Positions 1 through 7,106 of a stretch of 7,106 nt of DNA are shown here, piece by piece. Source of the stretch: Candidatus Zixiibacteriota bacterium (lineage in GTDB: Bacteria > Blakebacterota > Blakebacteria > Blakebacterales > Blakebacteraceae); assembly GCA_030604325.1 (NCBI GenBank), contig JAUVWC010000065.1, forward strand, positions 1-7,106, written 5' to 3'. The notes beneath the pieces are model-generated. The model saw only the letters and a list, made by a program, of their open reading frames with translations, searched no databases and was not told the origin of the DNA. Both the position numbers and the translations under genes were made by a program. The first letter of the stretch is position 1, and each line of letters opens with the position of its first letter.

Positions 1-2054
<2,054 letters not shown>

Positions 2055-2068
2055 CAGAAGTACTACTT

Positions 2069-2075
2069 AAAGAGG
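2069..2075 (+). promoter_or_regulatory. Ribosome binding site of the DHOD-like gene
   Basis: AAAGAGG lies 6 bases before the ATG at 2082, inside the 27-base gap after nifJ. It fixes the start and fits translation from a shared nifJ transcript. Confidence 0.7.
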
Positions 2076-2081
2076 TCCTGA

Positions 2082-3074
2082 ATGAATCTGCAGACCACCT
2101 ACATGGGGCTCGAACTCAAAAGCCCTCTGGTTCCCGCAGCTTCCCCTCTGACGGGTAAGGTCGACAAGTGCAGGGAGCTGGAGGACGCCGGCGCCTCAGC
2201 TCTCGTACTGCCCTCTCTGTTCGAGGAGCGTGTCATCAGGGACAGCCAGGAGCTTTCCCATCACATGGTCTACGGAACCGAGTCTTTCGCCGAAGCTATG
2301 ACCTACCTGCCGGAGATGGAGACCGATTACCTCGGCCCCGAGTCCTCCCTGGAACTCATCAGGATACTCAAAGAATCACTCGAGATCCCGATTATCGCCA
2401 GCCTCAACGGAGTAACCACCGGCGGGTGGATCGACTATGCGAAGCTGATGGAGGAAGCCGGAGCCGATGGTATCGAGCTGAACGTTTATTTCGTCGCGAC
2501 CGATCTGGACATCTCCTCTGCGGCGGTTGAGGAGATGTATCTCAGCATTCTCTCCGAGACAAAAATGACGGTGAAAATCCCCGTCGCGATGAAGTTGAGC
2601 CCCTACTTCACAAGTGTGGCAAACATGGCACACAGGCTGGATGAAGCTGGAGCCGATGCGCTCGTGCTCTTCAACCGCTTCTACCAGCCGACGATCGACC
2701 TGGACGAGCTGGAGGTCCGACCCGACCTGGAACTGAGCACTCCCTTTGAATCGCGGCTACCACTCAGATGGATCGGTATACTCAACGGGAGGATCAACGC
2801 AAGCCTGGGCGCCACAAAAGGCATCCATTCGCACCTGGAGGTCCTGATGATGTTGATGGCGGGAGCGGATGTCACCATGCCCGCCTCTGCGCTTCTCGAA
2901 AAAGGTACATCACACCTGGGCGTGATGCTCAAGGGCATGCAGGAGTGGATGGAAGAGAAAGAGTACGAATCGGTTGCCCAGATGAAAGGGAGCATGAGCC
3001 AGCGATCTGTGGCGGACCCGGCGGCCTTCGAACGAGCCAATTACCTGAAGACTCTCCATTCGTGGAAGGGATAA
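2082..3074 (+). CDS. Dihydroorotate dehydrogenase-like FMN protein, probably not a true PyrD
   Basis: This 330-residue protein has the (beta/alpha)8-barrel of class 1 dihydroorotate dehydrogenases. It resembles the DHOD-like subgroup (cd04739/PRK07565 type, from memory), described as keeping the FMN site but lacking catalytic residues. The N-terminus MNLQTTYMGLELKSPLVPAA matches the barrel entry of the family. True class 1 enzymes carry an N-x-S-C-P-N motif with the catalytic cysteine. Here the equivalent strand reads ELNVYFVATD (residues 132-141), so the cysteine is absent. The flavin-binding KLSP (171-174) is kept. The C-terminal phosphate-binding region reads GATKGIHSH (243-251) instead of a typical GGI segment, followed by AGADVTMPASALL. 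Its position just after nifJ suggests a role linked to pyruvate oxidation or electron transfer rather than pyrimidine synthesis, but that is inference. The start is supported by a ribosome binding site 6 bases upstream. Confidence 0.92.
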   Translation: MNLQTTYMGLELKSPLVPAASPLTGKVDKCRELEDAGASALVLPSLFEERVIRDSQELSHHMVYGTESFAEAMTYLPEMETDYLGPESSLELIRILKESLEIPIIASLNGVTTGGWIDYAKLMEEAGADGIELNVYFVATDLDISSAAVEEMYLSILSETKMTVKIPVAMKLSPYFTSVANMAHRLDEAGADALVLFNRFYQPTIDLDELEVRPDLELSTPFESRLPLRWIGILNGRINASLGATKGIHSHLEVLMMLMAGADVTMPASALLEKGTSHLGVMLKGMQEWMEEKEYESVAQMKGSMSQRSVADPAAFERANYLKTLHSWKG

Positions 3075-3128
3075 CTGCATAAGTTCCAACAAGAAACTCA
3101 CGTCGTTGAAAACCGGATCCAAATGCAG

Positions 3129-3161
3129 AGGCCCCGTTACCTGTCGCAGGTGACGGGGCCT
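3129..3161 (+). terminator. Strong hairpin, probable transcription terminator after the nifJ/DHOD-like unit
   Basis: The arms at 3129-3143 and 3147-3161 pair over 15 bp with one G-U wobble and a three-base TCG loop. The lower half of the stem is almost entirely G-C. It lies 54 bases after the DHOD-like stop and before the next gene, as expected of a terminator. The downstream bases (TTACCATATGTT) are not a real U-tract on this strand, and the other strand lacks one too. It may therefore act weakly as an intrinsic terminator, protect the mRNA 3' end, or need a factor. Confidence 0.65.
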
Positions 3162-3201
3162 TACCATATGTTCCCCATGGCCGTGTAGATAATCCCATAA
3201 G

Positions 3202-3207
3202 AAGGAG
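3202..3207 (+). promoter_or_regulatory. Ribosome binding site that sets the alcohol dehydrogenase start
   Basis: AAGGAG ends at 3207, 8 bases before the GTG at 3216. The in-frame GTG at 3207 begins with the last base of this site and cannot be initiated from it. The ATG at 3225 is 17 bases away, which is too far. Confidence 0.75.
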
Positions 3208-3215
3208 TGACAAGC

Positions 3216-4214
3216 GTGCGCGCCATGGTGCTACACGAGCAGATGGAGATCGAGGCTGCGCCCCTCCGCCTGGAGGAGGTGGAAATACCGGAGCCGGCGG
3301 CGGATCGAATGCGGGTAAAGGTGAACGCCTGCGGCCTCTGCCGCACCGACCTGCACACCGCGGAAGGGGATCTGGCTCTCCACAAGCGTCCGATCATCCC
3401 CGGCCATCAGATCGCCGGCACCGTTGACAGGCTGGGTGAAGGAGTCGAGCGCTTCGCTGTAGGAGACCGTGTCGGCATAGCGTGGTTGCACGAAGCCTGC
3501 GGCCGGTGCCGCTTCTGCGGAAGGGACGCGGAGAACCTCTGTACCGACGGCCGTTTCACAGGATGGGACGTAGACGGCGGCTACGCCGAATTCGCCACCA
3601 TCGGCCAGGACTGGGCTTACCCGATCCCGGAGGGCGTGGGCGATGTGGAAGTCACCCCCTTGCTTTGTGGCGGCATCGTGGGCTACCGCGGCCTCAAGAT
3701 GGCCCGGCCGCAGCCCGGCCTGCGTCTGGGGATGTACGGCTTCGGGAATTCTGCACATGTGAACATCCAGGTCGCCCGGCACCTGGGGTGCGAGGTCTAC
3801 GTATTCACCCGCACCGAACATCACAAGCGCCATGCCGAAGAACTGGGCGCGGTCTGGGTCGGCGAGGTTCCCCAGACACCCCCCCACCCCCTCGATGCCT
3901 CGATCATGTTCGCCCCGGCCGGCACGCTCGTCCCGGAAGCGCTGAAGATCCTCGACCGGGGCGGCACGCTCGTTCTTGGTGGGATCTATATGACCCCTAT
4001 TCCCGAGATGGATTACCCGACCTATCTGTGGGATGAAAAAACCATCTGCAGCGTAGCCAACGCCACCCGGGAGGACGGCGAAGAGCTGCTCCGGTACGCC
4101 GCCCAGATCCCTATTACGACCAATACCGTGACCTTCCCTCTGGAGCAGGTCAACGAGGCACTTCTGAAAATGAAGAGGAGCGAACTGACCGGAGACGCAG
4201 TTCTTGTACCCTAG
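3216..4214 (+). CDS. Zinc-dependent medium-chain alcohol dehydrogenase family protein
   Basis: This is a 332-residue NAD(P)-dependent alcohol/aldehyde oxidoreductase of the MDR superfamily, close to the cd08298/TIGR02822-type zinc ADH clade as I remember it. With the GTG start at 3216 the protein begins MRAMVLHE, the usual family N-terminus. The catalytic zinc site is visible as C39 in ACGLC, H64 in PGHQ and C151 in LLCGG. The structural zinc site is four cysteines, C95, C98, C101 and C109. The Rossmann fold has GFGNSAH at 175-181, followed by HLGCEVYVFTR and by ALKILDRGGTLVLGGI in a later strand. The usual GHE glutamate next to the zinc histidine is a glutamine here (Q65). The gene stands alone between a terminator-like hairpin and a 213-base gap, so nothing nearby indicates the substrate. 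The frame is complete and shows no sign of decay. Confidence 0.94.
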   Translation: MRAMVLHEQMEIEAAPLRLEEVEIPEPAADRMRVKVNACGLCRTDLHTAEGDLALHKRPIIPGHQIAGTVDRLGEGVERFAVGDRVGIAWLHEACGRCRFCGRDAENLCTDGRFTGWDVDGGYAEFATIGQDWAYPIPEGVGDVEVTPLLCGGIVGYRGLKMARPQPGLRLGMYGFGNSAHVNIQVARHLGCEVYVFTRTEHHKRHAEELGAVWVGEVPQTPPHPLDASIMFAPAGTLVPEALKILDRGGTLVLGGIYMTPIPEMDYPTYLWDEKTICSVANATREDGEELLRYAAQIPITTNTVTFPLEQVNEALLKMKRSELTGDAVLVP

Positions 4215-4277
4215 TGTCCCGAGTCAGAAGTCCGTTGAAGAACTAAGTGCACCGCTCCGTAATTACGCTGGCATCCG

Positions 4278-4363
4278 GCTGGCGGCGTTGGTTATCGCGG
4301 AATGTCCTCGACGTAGCGCAGTGGTTACGCCTCCGGGCATCCCGTTCAACCGCCTGGCCATGC
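4278..4363. other. Long imperfect inverted repeat in the intergenic gap before the GGT gene
   Basis: The 213-base gap 4215-4427 has no convincing gene, but its middle folds on itself. From the inside out, 4312-4317 pairs with 4324-4329 (6 bp with one G-U, loop GCAGTG). Then 4297-4307 pairs with 4335-4345 (11 positions with one mismatch and two wobbles) across a 4/5-base internal loop. Next, 4284-4290 pairs with 4347-4354 (7 bp, one bulge), and 4278-4283 pairs with 4357-4363 (6 bp, one bulge). Such a nested structure could be a small RNA, a leader element or a dispersed palindromic repeat. Parts resemble tRNA D- and T-arms (GTAGCGCAGTGGTTA and CGTTCAACCG), but they are too close together for a tRNA. 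The function is unknown. Confidence 0.45.
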
Positions 4364-4414
4364 TGTGGCATCGAAGCTAACATTGTACAACTATCACAAG
4401 AGAGAACTATTTGT

Positions 4415-4420
4415 GGAAGG
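4415..4420 (+). promoter_or_regulatory. Ribosome binding site that sets the GGT start
   Basis: GGAAGG lies 7 bases before the GTG at 4428. No comparable site precedes the in-frame GTG at 4365, and starting at 4428 puts a clean signal peptide at the N-terminus. Confidence 0.7.
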
Positions 4421-4427
4421 ACCCACC

Positions 4428-6131
4428 GTGAGAACGAAACGCGTTCTCAGCATTACGGCGGTTGTCACGGCCATCACCTCTATCGCCGCCCTTGCCCTGA
4501 GCACCGCCCCCTTCGCCCAGAGCCCCCGGATGCCGTGGCGCTCCCCCGCCATGGGAAACCACGGCGCGGTAACCGCCGGGCACCCGCTGGCGGCCCAGGC
4601 CGGCCTCGATGTGCTCCGCACGGCGGGAAACGCGGTCGATGCCGCGGTGGCCATGGCCGGTGTACTCTCCGTAGTGCGCCCTCACATGAACGGTATCGGT
4701 GGTGACACCTTCATGCTGATATATCGGGCCCGTGACCGGCGGGTCTATGGATTGAACGGTTCCGGCCGTGCAGGCAGCCGTACCAGTGCCGACGCACTGC
4801 GCCGCCGTGGGCTCCAGCAGGTACCATCGAGCGGGCTGGAGGCGGCCACCGTTCCCGGAACGGTTAGTGCCTGGGCGGCCGCCACGTCCCGGTTCGGAAC
4901 CCGCCCGCTCTCGTCTCTTCTGGAACCCGCCATACAGCTGGCTTTCGGCGGGTTTCCCGTCTCTTTGAGACTGCACCGCGATCTGCAGGATGCCCGCACA
5001 TTGATCGGCCGTTCCCCCGCCCTGAGCCAGGTCTTCATGCCGGAAGACCGGGTGGTGGAGATCGGAGACCTGCTCGTACAGACCCGGCTCGGTGAGAGCC
5101 TTCGCCAGGTAGCCTCATCCGAGGGCGAAGCGCTGTACCGGGGTGAGCTGGCCGGCCGCCTTGCCCGCTTCTTCAGCTCGCAGGGCGGGGCGATAACGGC
5201 CGATGACCTGGCCGCGCACACGAGTGAGTGGGTGGAGCCGATCTCCACCAGCTACCGCGGCCTGGAGGTGCTCACGCTGCCACCGAACACCCAGGGAATC
5301 GCCCTGTTGATCATGCTGAACATCTTCGAGCAGTTCGATGTGGACCGGATGACGCCGTTCAACGCTGACTACCTCCACCTGCTCATCGAGGCGAAGAAGT
5401 TAGCTTTCGCCGACAGGGACGAGCACGTGGCCGATCCGATCGGCTACAACGCCCCGGTCGATTCACTTCTGAGCAAGGTCTACGCCGCGGCCCGCGCTCG
5501 GTTGATCGACCCGGCGACGGCTGCTCGGGGATTCGCTCCGGGCCAGCCCCGCCGGCCGAATGACGACACTGTGGTCTGCGCGGCGGCAGACATCCATGGA
5601 AATGTGGTCGTGGTGATGCAGAGCCTCCACAGCTTGTTCGGATCCGGCGTGGTGGCAGGTGAGACCGGCATCATCCTGCAGAACCGGGGTTCCCTATTCA
5701 CGCTCGAGCGGGAGCACCCCAACGAGCTTGCTCCTGGCCGCCGGCCCTATCACGCCCTGTGTCCGAGCCTGGTCTTGAAGGATGGCGTTCCCGTGCTGGC
5801 CTTAGCCACGCCTGGCGGAGATGGCCAGGTGCAGACGCTGGTTCAGGTGATCAACAACTGGCACCTGTTTGGCATGGACATCCAGTCCGCCGTCGAGGCA
5901 CCGCGGTTTCGCTCCTACGACGGACTGGACGTGAGCCTGGAGGAACCGGTGGGGCCGGAGCTGATAGACACGCTCGAGAACCGCGGTCATCGCCTGCGCC
6001 TCTACCGTACCGGCCAGCGCCCTGAATTCGGGGGAGTCCAGGCCATCCTGATCCTGCGCTCAGAGCCCGCCAGCCCGATATTCATGGCTGGGGCCGATCC
6101 CCGCAGGGAAGCCGTGGCCTTGGCCTGGTAG
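4428..6131 (+). CDS. Exported gamma-glutamyltransferase-family Ntn hydrolase
   Basis: This 567-residue protein belongs to the gamma-glutamyltranspeptidase family, whose members self-cleave into two subunits and hydrolyse or transfer gamma-glutamyl or related acyl groups. The GTG start at 4428 gives a Sec signal peptide: basic MRTKR, a hydrophobic stretch to about residue 26, and likely cleavage near residues 27-31 (APFAQ). The mature protein would be periplasmic or secreted. GNAVDAAVA (68-76), NGIGGD (88-93) and R114 match the large-subunit family motifs. The nucleophile and new small-subunit N-terminus is Thr381 in NDDTVV, equivalent to E. coli T391. GSGVV and GETGI follow, then PGGDGQ (462-467). 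Compared with E. coli GGT, N411, Q430 and D433 are replaced by H401, R420 and L423, and the lid-loop interval is ten residues shorter. This fits the YwrD/acylase-like side of the family, so the true substrate is uncertain. The gene appears monocistronic. Confidence 0.93.
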   Translation: MRTKRVLSITAVVTAITSIAALALSTAPFAQSPRMPWRSPAMGNHGAVTAGHPLAAQAGLDVLRTAGNAVDAAVAMAGVLSVVRPHMNGIGGDTFMLIYRARDRRVYGLNGSGRAGSRTSADALRRRGLQQVPSSGLEAATVPGTVSAWAAATSRFGTRPLSSLLEPAIQLAFGGFPVSLRLHRDLQDARTLIGRSPALSQVFMPEDRVVEIGDLLVQTRLGESLRQVASSEGEALYRGELAGRLARFFSSQGGAITADDLAAHTSEWVEPISTSYRGLEVLTLPPNTQGIALLIMLNIFEQFDVDRMTPFNADYLHLLIEAKKLAFADRDEHVADPIGYNAPVDSLLSKVYAAARARLIDPATAARGFAPGQPRRPNDDTVVCAAADIHGNVVVVMQSLHSLFGSGVVAGETGIILQNRGSLFTLEREHPNELAPGRRPYHALCPSLVLKDGVPVLALATPGGDGQVQTLVQVINNWHLFGMDIQSAVEAPRFRSYDGLDVSLEEPVGPELIDTLENRGHRLRLYRTGQRPEFGGVQAILILRSEPASPIFMAGADPRREAVALAW

Positions 6132-6188
6132 CTGCAACTCTGGATTGATAGCTGAAATCCCGGCCAGTTAGCTGCAACCTCTTCAGAT
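6129..6188. repeat. Three direct repeats with an exact 20-base period (TAGCTG[C/A]AA)
   Basis: TAGCTG occurs at 6129, 6149 and 6169. It continues as CAAC, AAAT and CAAC, and copies 1 and 3 are identical over their first ten bases. Copies 1 and 2 match at 12 of 20 positions. The first copy overlaps the GGT stop codon. The 20-base step is about two helical turns, so all copies face the same side of the DNA. The array abuts a candidate -35 box. This looks like a set of sites for a regulator of the downstream fabH-like gene. An alternative fold pairs 6130-6143 with 6164-6173 with bulges. Confidence 0.5.
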
Positions 6189-6216
6189 TGACCTCGGTGT
6201 CGAGTTTCGTAAGAAT
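6188..6216 (+). promoter_or_regulatory. Candidate sigma-70-type promoter of the fabH-like gene
   Basis: TTGACC (6188-6193, five of six matches to TTGACA) and AAGAAT (6211-6216, four of six matches to TATAAT) are separated by 17 bases. Transcription would start near 6223, leaving a leader of about 70 bases. The call rests on consensus matching only. Confidence 0.4.
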
Positions 6217-6280
6217 AAACAGAGTTAAGCCAGCGGATGCTCATCTGCTTATTCTCGAAGCACACTAGCGAGTTTGAAAC

Positions 6281-6286
6281 AAAGGA
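6281..6286 (+). promoter_or_regulatory. Ribosome binding site of the fabH-like gene
   Basis: AAAGGA lies 9 bases before the ATG at 6296 and supports that start, which also gives the standard FabH N-terminus. Confidence 0.65.
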
Positions 6287-6295
6287 TGATATCTC

Positions 6296-7106
6296 ATGCG
6301 CTTCACCAGAATTGCAGGGACCGGTCACTACCTTCCCGAGAGGGTTGTCACGAACCACGACCTGGAAAAATTGATGGATACCTCCGATGAGTGGATCCAG
6401 GAGAGGTCGGGAATCAAGGAACGTCACTTTGTAGAACCTGGTACCGGCTCAACCGATCTGGGCGTACTGGCAGCCCGTGCCGCGCTAGAGGAAGCGGGCT
6501 GGAATCCTGAGGATATCCAGTTCATTATCTTTGCCACCCTCTCGCCCGACATGTATTTCCCCGGCAACGGGGTCCTGCTGCAGAATGAGCTGGAACTGGG
6601 AGAGATCGGGGCGCTCGACGTGCGCAACCAGTGCACCGGTTTCATCTACGGTCTCTCGGCGGCTGACGCCTATATCCGCATGGGGATGTACGACCGCATC
6701 CTGCTCGTCGGCGCAGAGGTCCACTCCGCGGGCATGGAAATGAGTACAGAAAGACGCGATACCGCCGTCCTATTCGGTGACGGGGCGGGGGCGGTCTGTC
6801 TGGAGATGACCGACGGTTCCGACGGCAGCCACATCATATGGCACCACCTTCACTCCAATGGCAAATACGCTGAAGAACTGTGCCTGCATGTACCGTCGGC
6901 CCGGTGCCGACCGTGGCTCACCAAGGAGATGATCGATGAGGGGCTGATCTACCCTTATATGAACGGAAGGGAAGTATTCAGGCATGCCGTAACCAAGTTC
7001 CCGGAGGTCATCATGGAGGCCCTCGAGGCACAGGGGCTGTCTGCTGAGCAGATGAAGCTCGTAATTCCCCACCAAGCGAACGAACGGATCACCGAGGGGG
7101 TACGCA
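6296..7106 (+). CDS. 3-oxoacyl-ACP synthase III (FabH-type), first 270 codons, 3' end outside window
   Basis: The product is a thiolase-fold enzyme of the KAS III family, which condenses an acyl-CoA with malonyl-ACP to begin fatty acid synthesis. Some relatives act in secondary pathways. The frame is open from ATG 6296 to the window end. It begins MRFTRIAGTGHYLPERVVTN and has the CoA-contact region TSDEWIQERSGIKER (29-43). The nucleophilic cysteine is C113 in NQCTGF, FGDGAGA spans 160-166, and the catalytic histidine is H259 in IPHQAN. The catalytic asparagine should lie just past the edge. C113 and H259 are 146 residues apart, against 132 in E. coli FabH, so there is an insertion of about 14 residues, probably around 185-225. 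The gene has its own candidate promoter and no other fatty acid gene is visible, so a housekeeping role is not proven. Confidence 0.93.
   Translation, partial: MRFTRIAGTGHYLPERVVTNHDLEKLMDTSDEWIQERSGIKERHFVEPGTGSTDLGVLAARAALEEAGWNPEDIQFIIFATLSPDMYFPGNGVLLQNELELGEIGALDVRNQCTGFIYGLSAADAYIRMGMYDRILLVGAEVHSAGMEMSTERRDTAVLFGDGAGAVCLEMTDGSDGSHIIWHHLHSNGKYAEELCLHVPSARCRPWLTKEMIDEGLIYPYMNGREVFRHAVTKFPEVIMEALEAQGLSAEQMKLVIPHQANERITEGVR

Noticed and set aside
3075..3128. CTGCAT/ATGCAG inverted pair flanking the gap before the terminator
   Set aside because: Six-base arms 42 bases apart are expected by chance and have no supporting context.
3161..3193. Promoter for the ADH gene using GATAAT at 3188-3193
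   Set aside because: No acceptable -35 box sits at a normal distance, and the implied transcription start would fall at the ribosome binding site.
3231..3887. Long 218-codon open frame on the minus strand inside the ADH gene
   Set aside because: It is antisense to a clear, complete ADH gene, has no recognisable family motifs, and is typical of high-GC shadow frames.
4305..4360. Possible tRNA gene, from D-arm-like GTAGCGCAGTGGTTA and T-arm-like CGTTCAACCG strings
   Set aside because: Only about 15 bases separate the two strings, so there is no anticodon arm, and no 7-bp acceptor stem flanks them.
4383..4411. TTGTACAA palindrome and TTGTAC/ACTATT promoter before the GGT gene
   Set aside because: The -10 match is poor and the implied start would lie on the ribosome binding site. 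An 8-base palindrome alone is too short to support an operator.
4212..4427. Insertion sequence or MITE in the ADH-GGT gap
   Set aside because: No inverted copy of GTGTCCCGAGTC, no target-site duplication and no transposase fragment is visible. Copy number cannot be judged from one window.
4247..4705. 152-codon plus-strand open frame overlapping the GGT start
   Set aside because: It runs through the signal peptide and large-subunit coding region in another frame. It is rich in Arg, Pro and His like other shadows, and has no ribosome binding site.

Overview
The window is an ordinary bacterial chromosomal segment of fairly high GC content. It carries five protein-coding genes, all on the + strand, and the first and last are cut by the window edges. 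A pyruvate:ferredoxin oxidoreductase points to an anaerobic or facultative metabolism that uses low-potential electron carriers. Two of the genes start with GTG, and most genes have clear Shine-Dalgarno sites. I cannot name the species. The gene mix would fit a poorly sampled, free-living bacterial lineage, but that is inference.

Region 1 (1-3161) is a two-gene unit. The C-terminal ~683 residues of pyruvate:ferredoxin oxidoreductase (nifJ) are followed 27 bases later by a dihydroorotate dehydrogenase-like protein. That protein belongs to a known subgroup that keeps the FMN barrel but lacks the catalytic base of true PyrD. A strong 15-bp hairpin at 3129-3161 closes the unit.

Region 2 (3162-4214) is a single zinc-dependent medium-chain alcohol dehydrogenase. 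Its real start is probably the GTG at 3216, because the upstream in-frame GTG at 3207 overlaps the ribosome binding site.

Region 3 (4215-6131) begins with a 213-base gap that contains a long imperfect hairpin (4278-4363). Next comes an exported gamma-glutamyltransferase-family Ntn hydrolase. It keeps the nucleophilic threonine, but several substrate-contact residues known from E. coli GGT are replaced and the lid-loop segment is shorter.

Region 4 (6132-7106) holds three copies of TAGCTG spaced exactly 20 bases apart, directly upstream of a plausible sigma-70-type promoter. These are followed by the first 270 codons of a FabH-type 3-oxoacyl-ACP synthase III.

Only the nifJ/DHOD-like pair looks like a functional unit. 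The alcohol dehydrogenase, GGT and FabH genes are separated by 141-213 base gaps and are probably transcribed independently. I found no CRISPR array, intact mobile element, RNA gene or clearly new multi-gene system. The best leads are the 20-bp-phased repeats, the intergenic hairpin element and the atypical GGT active site.
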